DNA of 64,000 bases from Geomonas propionica. Its GTDB lineage: Bacteria; Desulfobacterota; Desulfuromonadia; Geobacterales; Geobacteraceae. The stretch covers positions 186,001 through 250,000 of the forward strand of contig NZ_JAEMHK010000006.1 of assembly GCF_016458235.1 (NCBI RefSeq). The letters are read 5' to 3'. Position numbers and translations under genes: made by a program. Within the stretch, counting starts at the first letter, position 1. Every line of letters starts with the position of its first letter. The notes below the pieces were generated by a model. The model did no database searches, was not told the DNA's origin, and saw only the letters and a list, made by a program, of their open reading frames with translations. Below, piece after piece: positions 37,640-46,625 of this stretch.

Positions 37640-39844
37640 CTAAATCTTAAACGCGTCCATCTCCTGCTTCAGCATCTCGGTCTGGCGGAAGAGCTTGTAA
37701 ACCGCCTCATCCATGACCCGGGTCGCTTCGAGGTTGGCATCGGTGGCCTGCTGAATATCCTCGACCGACATGACGATCTGCTCGGAACCGCGGGTCTGCT
37801 CGTCGCAGGCGCGCTTTATGTGGCGGATCATCTCGGTGATGCTCTCGGTGGACTGGGCGATCAGGTTGCCCACCTTGTTCTGCTCACGGGTAGAGGAGAG
37901 CACCTGAGAGGTCAGGCTCTTCATGTTCTCGACCGCAGCCATGATCAGCTCGCTCCCCTGCCCCTGCTCGCGGGTCGCCTTGGCGATCTGGGACACCATC
38001 TCGGAAACCTGCTCCATGGCCTCGCGGATCATCTGGCTCCCCTTGGCCTGCTCGACCGTGGTGCGCGCGATTTCGCTCACCTGGGCAGTCGCCTCGGCGA
38101 CGCCGACTACGATCTTGGTGAGCGCCTCGCCCGATTTCTGCGACAACAGCTCGCCGTCGGCGATGGAGCGCTCGGCTTGGTCGATGGCTTCGACGGCGCG
38201 CTGGGTCTCCTCCTGGACGCCCCGAATCACCAGGGAGATCTCCCGGGTGGAACTGGAAGTGCGCTCGGAGAGTTCCTTGATCTCGTCGGCCACCACGGCG
38301 AACCCCTTGCCGTGCTCGCCGGCCTGCGCCGCGATGATGGCGGCATTCAGGGCCAGAAGGTTGGTCTGCTCGGCCACCTCATCGATGACCGAGAGAATGT
38401 CGCCGATGTCGGCGGCACGCTCGGAGAGGGTGGTGACGACCTCGCTGGTGATCTTGGAGGCGCGCTTGATCTCCTGCATGCCGTTGATGACGGCGTCGAC
38501 CGCCTCGCGCCCGGTCTCGGCGTCGATGCGAACCGCCTTGGAAATGGCGGCAGTTTCGTTGGCGTTTCTTTCCACTTGCTTGATGGAGCTGTCCATCTCC
38601 ATGACGGAGGAGGCGGTGGCGGTGGAAACTTCCATGAGGCTCACCACGCCGTTGCCGACCTGCTTGATGGAGGCCCCCATCTCGACGATGGAGGAACTCA
38701 CCTCGTTCACGGAGAGGGCCAGGTTCTCCATGTTTTGCACCACCTCTTCGACACTGGAAGCCATCTCCAGGATGGAGGAAGAGCTTTCGGAAGCCGAAAT
38801 GGAGAGGGAGTCGACCCCGTGGGCCACCCCTTTCACCGAGGTGTTGATCTGCACGATGGCGGCGGAGGTCTTAGAGACGCTCTCGGCCTGGGTCTTGGCG
38901 GAACCGACCACCGAATGCGAGGCCTTGGCCATGGTATCGGAGATGCCGGCCAACTCGTTGGAGGAGCGGGAAACCTTGCCGATCATCCCGGAGAGCTTGC
39001 CGACCATCTCGTTGAAGTCGCTCCCAAGTTTGCCGATTTCGTCGTGATTGCCCATCGCGACCTGGGCGGTGAGGTCACCCCCGGAGCCGCTGTTGACCGC
39101 CTCGGCCATCACCGAGAGGCGGGAAACGATGTTGCGGGTGATGAGGAGCCCGAGCAGAATCGCCAGGGCCACCGCCACCAGGATAACCGCGGCGAACGTG
39201 ATCCCCGCGGATTGCTGGATGTCGCTCACCTGCTTGTTCGCGTCGGTCATCCGGTTGCCGACCTCGACCAGGATGTCGTCCAGATCCTCCTTGGCCTTGT
39301 CGTTGGCGGTGGCGATCTCCTCGTTGGCAAGCTGGTTCAGCCGCTGGTCGGCAAGCGCATCCTTGGCCGCCTGGCTCATCGCCCCGGCGGGGACCCCCTT
39401 CATGAGCGTCTGCTTGCGGGCGATCAACTCATCGGCGACCTTCTCGAACTCGCCCAAGCTGACCAGGAACTGCCGGGTGCGCTTCTCGACCACGCTCCCC
39501 TTGGCCACCGGGAGCACTCCCAGCTTCTTGTTCCCTTCCAGGATGATCTGGGCCTGACTAAGCAGGGTGTCCCGCTTCATCTGATAGTCGTCGATGTACT
39601 CCTGGAGCTTCTCCGGGTCGTTGGGAACCAGGGCCGCCTGCATCAGGCTCACGTGGCAGTACTTCTGGGTCACTCCCATGAGGAGCACCAGCTTTTGCTG
39701 CTTGGCGAGCTGCTCGAGGATGTTCTGGATCTGTCCGCCGACCCTCTTGATGTTGAGGGCGCCAAAGCCGCCGGTGAAGGCGACCAACAAGGCCATGATC
39801 AGGAAGGACCCGATCAGGCGGGTACGCAAGGTCAGGTCTTTCAT
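37640..39844 (-). CDS. Methyl-accepting chemotaxis protein
   Basis: A 734-aa inner-membrane chemoreceptor. TM1 spans about 8-30 ([20 protein letters not shown]). A periplasmic helical sensor domain spans about 31-212 (four-helix-bundle-like). TM2 spans about 214-237 ([20 protein letters not shown]), then a HAMP region and a long cytoplasmic coiled coil. The signalling tip is [20 protein letters not shown], followed by [19 protein letters not shown]. The sensor has a single QKYCHVSL but no CxxCH, so no c-type haem is evident. It lies five bases downstream of a monohaem cytochrome gene. Confidence 0.93.
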   Translation of the reverse strand: MKDLTLRTRLIGSFLIMALLVAFTGGFGALNIKRVGGQIQNILEQLAKQQKLVLLMGVTQKYCHVSLMQAALVPNDPEKLQEYIDDYQMKRDTLLSQAQIILEGNKKLGVLPVAKGSVVEKRTRQFLVSLGEFEKVADELIARKQTLMKGVPAGAMSQAAKDALADQRLNQLANEEIATANDKAKEDLDDILVEVGNRMTDANKQVSDIQQSAGITFAAVILVAVALAILLGLLITRNIVSRLSVMAEAVNSGSGGDLTAQVAMGNHDEIGKLGSDFNEMVGKLSGMIGKVSRSSNELAGISDTMAKASHSVVGSAKTQAESVSKTSAAIVQINTSVKGVAHGVDSLSISASESSSSILEMASSVEEVVQNMENLALSVNEVSSSIVEMGASIKQVGNGVVSLMEVSTATASSVMEMDSSIKQVERNANETAAISKAVRIDAETGREAVDAVINGMQEIKRASKITSEVVTTLSERAADIGDILSVIDEVAEQTNLLALNAAIIAAQAGEHGKGFAVVADEIKELSERTSSSTREISLVIRGVQEETQRAVEAIDQAERSIADGELLSQKSGEALTKIVVGVAEATAQVSEIARTTVEQAKGSQMIREAMEQVSEMVSQIAKATREQGQGSELIMAAVENMKSLTSQVLSSTREQNKVGNLIAQSTESITEMIRHIKRACDEQTRGSEQIVMSVEDIQQATDANLEATRVMDEAVYKLFRQTEMLKQEMDAFKI

Positions 39845-39849
39845 TATAA

Positions 39850-40209
39850 TTACTTCTCCGCTTCGGCGAGGAGGTAGTTCATCAGGTCCACGGAGGCCTT
39901 CACTTCGGCCTTGGTCATGTTGGAGTCCGGCTTCCTGAGCATCTTGATGCCGTAGGCTTTGGTGGCGTTACGGTCGAAGGGCTGCCCGGAGATGGGGGCG
40001 ACACCGGTCTGGATGGCGACGATGGTGCGCTCCAGGGTGTGACATTTCACGCACTTGACCCTGACGATCTCGTAGTTGGCTTTCATGTTCGGCGGGAACG
40101 AGGAAGGATCGAGACGCATTGCGTCCCCCTTGCCGACAACCTTCAGCCCGGCATGGGCGGTGGCAGCGGTTGCTGCAACAAGGAGCATGGTAACCAGGAG
40201 CTTCTTCAT
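39850..40209 (-). CDS. Small monohaem c-type cytochrome
   Basis: A 119-aa periplasmic cytochrome with a Sec signal ([20 protein letters not shown], cleavage after about 20) and one haem motif, [10 protein letters not shown] (C53, C56, H57). Met residues ([10 protein letters not shown]) are candidate axial ligands. It lies between the cytochrome-porin gene (60 bp upstream) and the MCP gene (5 bp downstream) on the same strand, so the three are probably one transcript. It may be the periplasmic electron carrier for the porin; that is inference. Confidence 0.88.
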   Translation of the reverse strand: MKKLLVTMLLVAATAATAHAGLKVVGKGDAMRLDPSSFPPNMKANYEIVRVKCVKCHTLERTIVAIQTGVAPISGQPFDRNATKAYGIKMLRKPDSNMTKAEVKASVDLMNYLLAEAEK

Positions 40210-40269
40210 AGTACGTCCTCCAAATTTATGTCGGCGGCGTCCGCCGTTTGGGCATGTCCGGACCGTCAG

Positions 40270-41574
40270 CTACATGCTGAAGGCGATGGAAGCAAAGGCG
40301 ATGTTGCCGGTTCCTTCCGGGGCGATGCTGTGTGTGTATTCAATGGACATCCGTACGTTCTGCAGCGGAGCATAGGTGATGGCCGGGGTCAGGCGCTTGA
40401 TGACGCCGTCGCCGGCATTCAGGTACTCGTAGCGGAACAGCGGGACGAGGTTCACCGGCGCGCCCATGTAGTACTCGGCCTCGAGGGCATAGGCCTTGCT
40501 GTCGACGGGAGCTTTCATGACGCCGAACTCGGGGTTGGAATCACGACCGAAGCTGCCGCTCCCCTTTAAGTGCAGCCGCTGGTAAAGGATGTCGGCCTCG
40601 GCGCCGATCCTCCTGAAGTTGTTCAGGTTCTGCGCCACGCCGCTGGCATTGAACTCGCCGTTTTGCCCCCAGTAGCCAAAGCCGCCGAGGGTCACACTCA
40701 GGTAGTCCCACAGGCTGTCCTTCTCCAGGTCGACCTCGGGCTCCTGCCCCTTGAAGTCGGTGCCGCCGATCTTCAAGGAGATGTGCCCGTAGCCGTCTTC
40801 CCGGTCCTGGCCGTTGCGATCCACGACACCGCCGGCGACGAAGACGCGGTTACCCAGCAGGGCGTTCAGTTCCACTCCGTCCTCGGTGGCATCGCTGCTG
40901 AAGGGGGAGGCGCCGACGCGGTAGGTGGTCGAGGCATAGGACGGTACCGGCAGGATACGGTTGCTCTTCTTCCACAGCGAAAGCTTCGGCTCGAAGCGCC
41001 CCACCTTCACGTTGACCGGGCTACCGACGGCCTGGCGCCAGACCAGGAACAGCTCGTCCAGGTCGGGGTCGTTGCTGGGGGGAACGTTGGTGTTGTTGGC
41101 AGGATTGGTGAGCGAGGAAGCCCGCTGCATCCCCTGGGAGTAGAGATTGTAGGTGGCGAAGAACCCGAACATGTCGCGGAACGAACCGCCGGCCTGCAGG
41201 GTGATCGACCTGGTGGAAAGGTCGACCTTGTTGCCGTCAGCGGCATCTTCGTCGTAGGCGATGTCTGCGGTCGCGGTAAGCGAGAGCGGTATCTGCTGGG
41301 GCAAACCCGAGATGAAGGACCACTCGTTGCCCGGCTCGGTGTCTTTAGCTGCCGCCTTCGCCCCCTCCTTCTTGTGAGGGTAGACGTAGCCGTTTTTCAG
41401 GAAGGCATCGCCGAACTCGTTGAGTTCGGGGTAGATGGTATGACAGGTGGAACATTCCGTCTTGTGTTGCCGGCTGAACGCCGGGATGGCGTTTGCCGTG
41501 CCCGGGGCGAGCAGGGGGGCACAGGAGATACCGAGAAGGAACATGACCGCTACAGTATGCTTTTTCAGAAACAT
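40270..41574 (-). CDS. Cyc2-like fused monohaem cytochrome-porin
   Basis: A 434-aa outer-membrane protein. A signal peptide (cleavage near TANA, 29) is followed directly by AIPAFSRQHKTECSTCHTIY with one c-haem site (C41, C44, H45), then PELNEFGDAFLKNGY. The rest (about 85-434) has the alternating aromatic pattern of a beta-barrel and ends in IAFASIAFSM. This N-terminal haem plus porin layout, with the same ELNEFG-type motif, is that of the Cyc2 fused cytochrome-porins linked to extracellular Fe(II) oxidation. The family also contains members of unknown role, so function is inferred. It heads a probable operon with the small cytochrome and the MCP. Confidence 0.8.
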   Translation of the reverse strand: MFLKKHTVAVMFLLGISCAPLLAPGTANAIPAFSRQHKTECSTCHTIYPELNEFGDAFLKNGYVYPHKKEGAKAAAKDTEPGNEWSFISGLPQQIPLSLTATADIAYDEDAADGNKVDLSTRSITLQAGGSFRDMFGFFATYNLYSQGMQRASSLTNPANNTNVPPSNDPDLDELFLVWRQAVGSPVNVKVGRFEPKLSLWKKSNRILPVPSYASTTYRVGASPFSSDATEDGVELNALLGNRVFVAGGVVDRNGQDREDGYGHISLKIGGTDFKGQEPEVDLEKDSLWDYLSVTLGGFGYWGQNGEFNASGVAQNLNNFRRIGAEADILYQRLHLKGSGSFGRDSNPEFGVMKAPVDSKAYALEAEYYMGAPVNLVPLFRYEYLNAGDGVIKRLTPAITYAPLQNVRMSIEYTHSIAPEGTGNIAFASIAFSM

Positions 41575-41611
41575 GATTGGTCTCCTACACTGCTACCAGC
41601 GCTTAAATTAA

Positions 41612-41640
41612 ATTACATTAACACTACTAAAGCGGCTCAA
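41612..41640 (-). promoter_or_regulatory. Candidate promoter for the cytochrome-porin operon
   Basis: On the minus strand, TTGAGC (41640-41635) and TGTAAT (41617-41612) lie 17 bp apart, about 40 bp upstream of the porin ATG. Confidence 0.4.
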
Positions 41641-41819
41641 TCCCTCACCACGTGCGTACTTGACGCGATTGGACTGGTGATTAATACAATATTGCAGAAG
41701 TGAAGTCAACTTAACAAAAAGCGAATTTGACCGGCTGTGAGCTAACACTCATTTTTCTATACTTTTTTGCTCTGGAAAATGCTATAAGGTAGCGTCTTAA
41801 ATCTTTGGGAGGGCGTGCT

Positions 41820-43658
41820 ATGCTGCTAAAAAGCCTTGTTTTCCTCATTCTCACTACGCTCCTGGTGGCGGGGTGCGGGGGTGGTTCCACCAACAATGCC
41901 ACTGGAGTCTCTAAGCTTGCCCAGTCCCAAAAGTGCATGGACGCAAGCTGCCACGCCGGCTCGGTCTCGCCGGGAACCGGCGCCCTGATCGTCCAGGAGT
42001 GGCTGAACTCCACGCACAACACCAACAACGGTGCGGGATGCGCCGACTGTCACGAGCCCCACCCCGGTCACCCGGAGTCCTGTGCCAAATGTCACGGCGG
42101 CGGCAGTGGCGTGGCGACGCAGAACCCCGACGCCTCGCGCAAGTGCAACAAATGTCATGGGCTGTCGCACCCCAACGACATCCAGGTGAGGCTCGCGCCG
42201 CAGCACTTCGGCAACATGACCGCGAGCATCAACAACAGCACCTACCGCGCCTCGTACCTGAGTTCCAACTACATCGGCAACTGCCGCAAATGTCATAACC
42301 CGCACGACCCGACCACGGCGATGTCGGCCAACGCCGAGTGGGCCGAGTCCGGACACGGCGACGTCCTCTCCGGCGCGAGAACCCGCTACGAGTTCAAGAC
42401 CCGCGGCAGCTACGAGCCGGTCAACTTGACCTTCCAGTACTACTGTGTGCGTTGCCACACCTCCACCGGTTACATCAACTTCGTGACCAGCGGTTTCTCC
42501 GACGTGAGACCCTTCGCCGGCCCCGGCTACAAGGTGGTGCAGAACTACCCGGTCAAGGTCGCACCTGGTGCCGCGCAGCCTGCGGACGCCCCCTCGCCGG
42601 ATAAAACCAAAGAAGTCACCGCCTGCAACGTCTGCCACGACAACGGGGCCGGCCGGGCCTACAGCTGGGCCACCCGCGCGGTACCGGCCTACCGTGGCTA
42701 TTACAACTTCTCGTCGGCCAACAGCTCCCCGACGGTAAAGCTCAACGACAAGGTCACCGTCTACCCCGACCTCAGCAAATCGAACATCTGCATCCCCTGC
42801 CATGCCGGCCGCGGTGTAGGCACCATGATCTATGACGCGCAGGCTGCCGGGATGGACTTCAGCAACACAACCGCGCCGGGAGCCCATGACCGGGCCGCCG
42901 CAACGCTGATCTTCGAGACCGGCGGCTACGAGTTCCCCGGCAGGAACTATACTCCGACCAGGTTCCTCCACGGCAGCATCGGCGTGGCCAATACGCGCGG
43001 AACCGGCAACACTGGCCCCTGCGTGACCTGCCACATGGAATCGGCCACCCCGCACGGCTTCGAACCCGTGGAGAAGGACGGCGCAGGCAAGATATCGACC
43101 ATCCTCAGCACGGCGTGCGCCCACTGCCACACCGGCGACCCGGTACAGCTGACTCCGGCGGTCCTGCAGACCGAGAAGAATGGTTACGCTGCGGCGATCG
43201 CCATGCTGAACGTCCTCAAGACGGATTCGACACTGCCGGTCAACCCGCTCAACCCCTCGCGCTCGAAGGTGCGCCCCTTGGCCAACAAGAACTCTGACTA
43301 CAACGCGGCCTTCCCCGGCGGCGGCGCCAACACCATGGGGGCCTTCTTCAACTCGAGCCTCCTGCAGAACGATCCCGGAGCCTTCGCGCACAACCACCAG
43401 TACACCAAGCGGCTCATCTACGACTCCATCGACTGGCTGAACAACGGTGTGCTCGATAACGATGTCGAAGCTGCCATCAACAACGCGACCCTGGCGGTCA
43501 ACAGCAGCACCGGCAAGGTATCTCTCAGCAATCCGATCCTGGGCGGGTACTACATCACGGCGCGGCTTCCGACTGTCGACTATTCGGCCGCCTTCGCCCA
43601 GGTCAAGGCCGACGCCATCACCTGGCTGCTGGGCGGCCCCGGCGGGGCACGTCCGTAA
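41820..43658 (+). CDS. Multihaem c-type cytochrome lipoprotein, about ten haems
   Basis: A 612-aa lipoprotein. The ATG at 41820 has GGGAGG seven bases upstream. The lipobox is LLVAGC (Cys19), then a Gly/Ser/Asn spacer. Nine CxxCH motifs are visible (CADCH, CAKCH, CNKCH, CRKCH, CVRCH, CNVCH, CIPCH, CVTCH, CAHCH), and the first site, CMDASCH, is a CX4CH variant. Six lie in the first half, the rest are widely spaced, and the last 170 residues have none. It resembles outer-surface cytochromes used for extracellular electron transfer in Geobacter, but I cannot assign it to a named Omc protein. It is divergent from the cytochrome-porin. Confidence 0.9.
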   Translation: MLLKSLVFLILTTLLVAGCGGGSTNNATGVSKLAQSQKCMDASCHAGSVSPGTGALIVQEWLNSTHNTNNGAGCADCHEPHPGHPESCAKCHGGGSGVATQNPDASRKCNKCHGLSHPNDIQVRLAPQHFGNMTASINNSTYRASYLSSNYIGNCRKCHNPHDPTTAMSANAEWAESGHGDVLSGARTRYEFKTRGSYEPVNLTFQYYCVRCHTSTGYINFVTSGFSDVRPFAGPGYKVVQNYPVKVAPGAAQPADAPSPDKTKEVTACNVCHDNGAGRAYSWATRAVPAYRGYYNFSSANSSPTVKLNDKVTVYPDLSKSNICIPCHAGRGVGTMIYDAQAAGMDFSNTTAPGAHDRAAATLIFETGGYEFPGRNYTPTRFLHGSIGVANTRGTGNTGPCVTCHMESATPHGFEPVEKDGAGKISTILSTACAHCHTGDPVQLTPAVLQTEKNGYAAAIAMLNVLKTDSTLPVNPLNPSRSKVRPLANKNSDYNAAFPGGGANTMGAFFNSSLLQNDPGAFAHNHQYTKRLIYDSIDWLNNGVLDNDVEAAINNATLAVNSSTGKVSLSNPILGGYYITARLPTVDYSAAFAQVKADAITWLLGGPGGARP

Positions 43659-43667
43659 GGGCAGAGC

Positions 43668-44198
43668 ATGAAGATACTTCTGCACATCTGCTGCGCGCCC
43701 TGTGCCATCTATCCGGTGAAGGAACTAAGATCCGCCGGGCTCGATGTCACGGGGCTCTTCTTCAACCACAACATCCACCCGTTCACCGAGTACAAGCTGC
43801 GCATGGAGGCCTTGAAGACCTACGCGAAGCTGGTGGAGTTGGAGGTGCTCTACCGGGAGGAATACCTCCTGGAGGAATTTCTCTCCAACGTGGCTGGTGA
43901 ACCAGAGGGGCGCTGCGCCTACTGCTACCGCTCCCGTTTGGAGGAGGCCGCGCGCACCGCGGCGGAGTTGGGGTTCAAGAAATTCACCTCCACCCTGCTC
44001 TACAGCCGCTATCAAAACCAGCAGATGATCAGCGAGTTCGGTGTCAAGCTGGGCGAGCGCTACGGCGTCGAATTTCACTACGAGGACTTCCGCACCGGCT
44101 GGCAGGAAGGGATCAATCTCTCCAAGGAGATGGGTCTGTACCGTCAGAAATACTGTGGCTGCATCTACAGCGAGAAGGAACGCTACGTCAGGAAATAA
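43668..44198 (+). CDS. queH: Epoxyqueuosine reductase QueH
   Basis: The DUF208/QueH family catalyses the last queuosine step, reducing epoxyqueuosine in tRNA, as a non-homologous alternative to QueG. The 176-aa protein carries the adjacent cysteines of the family (C8, C9 in LLHICCAPC), a CAYCYRSR pair and a C-terminal YCGCIYSE, which together hold the Fe-S/metal centre. It begins ten bases after the multihaem cytochrome stop. tgt, from the same pathway, is at 18596. No queG was seen in the window. Confidence 0.93.
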   Translation: MKILLHICCAPCAIYPVKELRSAGLDVTGLFFNHNIHPFTEYKLRMEALKTYAKLVELEVLYREEYLLEEFLSNVAGEPEGRCAYCYRSRLEEAARTAAELGFKKFTSTLLYSRYQNQQMISEFGVKLGERYGVEFHYEDFRTGWQEGINLSKEMGLYRQKYCGCIYSEKERYVRK

Positions 44199-44215
44199 CA
44201 AGCCCGGCAACAGCT

Positions 44216-44254
44216 AAAAAGGGGACTGGCTCCGCAGGTGCCTGTCCCCTTTTA
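44216..44254 (+). terminator. Terminator-like copy 3 of the GGGGAC...GTCCCC palindrome
   Basis: AAAAAGGGGAC (44216-44226) pairs with GTCCCCTTTT around the CTGGCTCCGCAGGTGCCT core. Unlike copies 1 and 2 it has flanking A and T runs, so it should terminate queH transcription. It sits 18 bp past the queH stop. Confidence 0.7.
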
Positions 44255-44293
44255 CTTTCGCCTCCCGTAAGAACATACCTTCGAGACTAAGCC

Positions 44294-44506
44294 ATGCCTT
44301 CATTCGGAAAATCACTCATCATCCTCGGCTTGATCATCGCCGCCATCGGCGCGCTCTTCACCTTCGCCGGCAAGATCCCATGGCTGGGGCGGCTGCCGGG
44401 CGACATCTACGTGAAGAAGGAAAACTTCACCTTCTACTTTCCCCTCGCCACCAGCATCATCATCTCGCTGATTCTCTCCCTCATCCTCTGGCTGTTCCGT
44501 AAATAA
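44294..44506 (+). CDS. DUF2905 small membrane protein
   Basis: A 70-aa protein with two hydrophobic segments (SLIILGLIIAAIGALFTFAG and SIIISLILSLILWLF) flanking the conserved core WLGRLPGDIYVKKENFTFYF, which is characteristic of DUF2905. The function is unknown. It follows queH with a terminator-like hairpin in between, so it is probably separately transcribed. No neighbouring gene on the same strand suggests a role. Confidence 0.85.
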   Translation: MPSFGKSLIILGLIIAAIGALFTFAGKIPWLGRLPGDIYVKKENFTFYFPLATSIIISLILSLILWLFRK

Positions 44507-44524
44507 AGAAGATAGATTTCATGG

Positions 44525-44627
44525 CGCTCTTTGCGCCTACTTTTCGTGGTTCTTTGCGTAACGGCTTTTAAAAGCGGTTGCGCAAAGAACGCTGAGTATC
44601 CGCGAAGAACACGAAGGAGACTTTGGG
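44525..44627. repeat. Palindromic element, CTTTGCG/CGCAAAG type
   Basis: CTTTGCGCCTACTTTTCGTG followed by GTTCTTTGCG is mirrored by CGCAAAGAACGCTGAGTATC followed by CGCGAAGAACACGAAG. The arms pair imperfectly around AACGGCTTTTAAAAGCGGTT. It lies between the DUF2905 gene and the HpnI-like gene, which converge. It is related in vocabulary but not identical to the ACGCAAAG family. Confidence 0.6.
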
Positions 44628-44658
44628 GGCAAACCTAAGGCAGATGCACTACAAGGGA

Positions 44659-45831
44659 TCAGTTCGAACCAGCGTCCCCCCCTTTGCCTTTATCTTCCAG
44701 CGCCACGATCTTTCCCCCCTTCTCCAGCAGGAACAGGTCACCGCGCCAGCGCACGCGCTTGCCTACGAGCGACAGCGCCCACACGCCAAATGACAACGCG
44801 TCCCGCAGCGGCAGGAGCCAGAGCCAGCACGGCAGAAGCCGATCCTTGACCAGCAGTTGACTATAGGCGGTGCAAACGGCGGACCGCACCAGGTAGAGCA
44901 GCGCGGCAGCCAGCCACCCCGAACTGGTGAAGCCGGCGAGCAGCAGCGCGAGAACCGCACCGGGGAACGGCAGCGTGATGCCGGAAGCGAGGTACCCGCC
45001 AGGCCGGGAGACCCGCATGGTGCGCCCCCAGCGCAGTTGCCGCGACAGGAGTTCGGAGAGCTTCTCGTCGCCGCGCATCATGCTCTCCACGAAGTACGGC
45101 GAGAGCTCCAACCGGTAACCGGCCCGATGGATCATGTTGCCCAACTGGTAGTCGTCGGCCAGGTAATCGACCAGCGCCTCGAAACCGCCGATCCGCTCCA
45201 GTGCCTCCCGGCGCACCGCCATCGACGCCCCCAGCGCGAAGGAAAGCCCCTCCAGTTTCAGCGCGGCCATCACGTTGGGTATCATCTCGCAGCAAAAGCC
45301 CAGAGCCTCGACGGCGCAGCCGGTGCCCGCCACCTGCGAGCTGCGGTACAGCGAGGTGACCAGCCCGACCTCGGCGTCGGCAAAGGGGGCGCAGACCTGG
45401 CGCAGGTACTGGTCCCCCACCCTGATGTCGCTGTCGCAGACCACCAGCAGCGGGTGCTTCGCCTTGGCGTAGGCGTGCATCAGGTTGCAGACCTTGTAGT
45501 TCGCCCCGTGGATGGCCGGATCGACCACCAGCTCGATATCCGTCTCCGGGTAGGCCCGCACCAACTGCCTGATGATGGGTATCACGGGATCATCGCACGA
45601 GGCGACCGCGAAAACGATCTGGTAGCAGGGGTAGTCCTGGCGGCAAAAAGAGGAGAAATTCTCGAAGCTGTCGCCGTCCACGCCCCGCACCGGCTTCAGG
45701 ATGGAGACCGCTGGCGCGTGCTCGGCAAGGGGCGCTGGCGCCGCGAAGAAGCTGCGGCCGCAGTAATAGGTGATCGCGGCGTAGGCGAGAGCAGGTGTAA
45801 CGGAAAGGAACGGGAGGACTTCGTGCAACAT
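44659..45831 (-). CDS. hpnI: HpnI-like hopanoid/ceramide-type glycosyltransferase
   Basis: A 390-aa family-2 glycosyltransferase with an N-terminal membrane anchor and C-terminal membrane segments. The D1-D2 motif is PLLVVCDSDIRVGD, the acceptor-side Asp is DYLADDYQLG and the processive-type QRRW-like motif is LSRQLRWGRT. It fits HpnI, which adds N-acetylglucosamine to bacteriohopanetetrol, consistent with the nearby hopanoid genes. A ceramide glucosyltransferase-like role is the alternative. It starts at the ATG at 45831 sharing one base with the stop of the upstream methyltransferase (TGATG). Confidence 0.75.
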   Translation of the reverse strand: MLHEVLPFLSVTPALAYAAITYYCGRSFFAAPAPLAEHAPAVSILKPVRGVDGDSFENFSSFCRQDYPCYQIVFAVASCDDPVIPIIRQLVRAYPETDIELVVDPAIHGANYKVCNLMHAYAKAKHPLLVVCDSDIRVGDQYLRQVCAPFADAEVGLVTSLYRSSQVAGTGCAVEALGFCCEMIPNVMAALKLEGLSFALGASMAVRREALERIGGFEALVDYLADDYQLGNMIHRAGYRLELSPYFVESMMRGDEKLSELLSRQLRWGRTMRVSRPGGYLASGITLPFPGAVLALLLAGFTSSGWLAAALLYLVRSAVCTAYSQLLVKDRLLPCWLWLLPLRDALSFGVWALSLVGKRVRWRGDLFLLEKGGKIVALEDKGKGGDAGSN

Positions 45832-46397
45832 CAGCGGATCCTTTCCACCAGCACCAGGTACGGTGCCGTTTCGGGGCGGTTCAGTTGCCGGTGTCGCCAG
45901 ACGTTGAACCGGCCCGGGTGCAGTGCGGCGGCCCACCCTTCTACCGCGGCCGCTTCCTCGGGGCCGCCGGCGTGACCGGTGTAGAGGGCGATAGTGATGA
46001 TCCCGGCCGGTGCCAGCAGTTCCGCCGCCTGACCAAGGGCGGAGATGGTATTGGCCGGATCGGTGATGAAGGTGGTGTCACCGCCAGGGAGGTAGCCCAG
46101 GTTGAAGGCGGCCGCCCGCACCCCAGGCGTTACGAATTCGGCGAGCCGCTCGTGTCCCGCCTCGACGAGCCTTACCTGTGCCAGCCGCCCTTCCTGCTGC
46201 AGCAGCTCACGCGTCGCCGCGATGGCACGGGGCTGGACGTCGAAGGCCCAGACCGTCCCCTCCTGCCCGACCAGTTCCGCGAGCAGGGCGGTATCGAGGC
46301 CGTTGCCGCAGGTCGCGTCGACCACAACGTCTCCGGGCTGCACCCGTTCCCTCAGAAAGTAATGCGACAGCGGCACCGCCCCGCGCAGCGTTTCCAT
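45831..46397 (-). CDS. MnmM/YtqB-family class I SAM methyltransferase
   Basis: A 188-aa SAM methyltransferase. Motif I is VVDATCGNGLDTALLAELVG, the acidic motif II is VWAFDVQPRAI, and the family-specific FNLGYLPGGDTTFITDP segment is that of the YtqB group. B. subtilis YtqB (MnmM) methylates the wobble uridine of certain tRNAs; the function here is inferred from the family. It overlaps the HpnI-like gene by one base and so may be co-transcribed with it. Confidence 0.85.
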   Translation of the reverse strand: METLRGAVPLSHYFLRERVQPGDVVVDATCGNGLDTALLAELVGQEGTVWAFDVQPRAIAATRELLQQEGRLAQVRLVEAGHERLAEFVTPGVRAAAFNLGYLPGGDTTFITDPANTISALGQAAELLAPAGIITIALYTGHAGGPEEAAAVEGWAAALHPGRFNVWRHRQLNRPETAPYLVLVERIR

Positions 46398-46463
46398 ACA
46401 TTGCTCCTCTTAAAAACATAAAACGCGCCACATGGAGGATGTTGCTCTACCCACCGCACATGA

Positions 46464-46612
46464 CCCCAGAGTCCCCCCCTTTGCGAAAGAGGGGACAGGG
46501 GGGATTTGCCCCTGCGGCACCAGCAACATCTCATAAAGCCCAAGGCGAAATCCCCTCTGTCTCCCCTTCGCAAAGGGGAGGAGGCGAGTTCTCGCGTTGC
46601 GCTTCGTGGCAT
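46464..46612. repeat. CCCCTTTGCGAAAGGGG-type inverted repeat in hpnN/mnmM gap
   Basis: GTCCCCCCCTTTGCGAAAGA followed by GGGGACAGGGGGGATTT is mirrored by AAATCCCCTCTGTCTCCCCT followed by TCGCAAAGGGG. The right half continues into GAGTTCTCGC...GCGCTTCGTGG, which matches the single half at 62400-62470. The element lies between two minus-strand genes and reaches close to the hpnN stop codon. Confidence 0.75.
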
Positions 46613-46625
46613 TGGCGTCAGGTCT

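Noticed and set aside
37640-39844. Haem-binding sensor in the MCP
   Set aside because: The sensor has one CH pair but no CxxCH.
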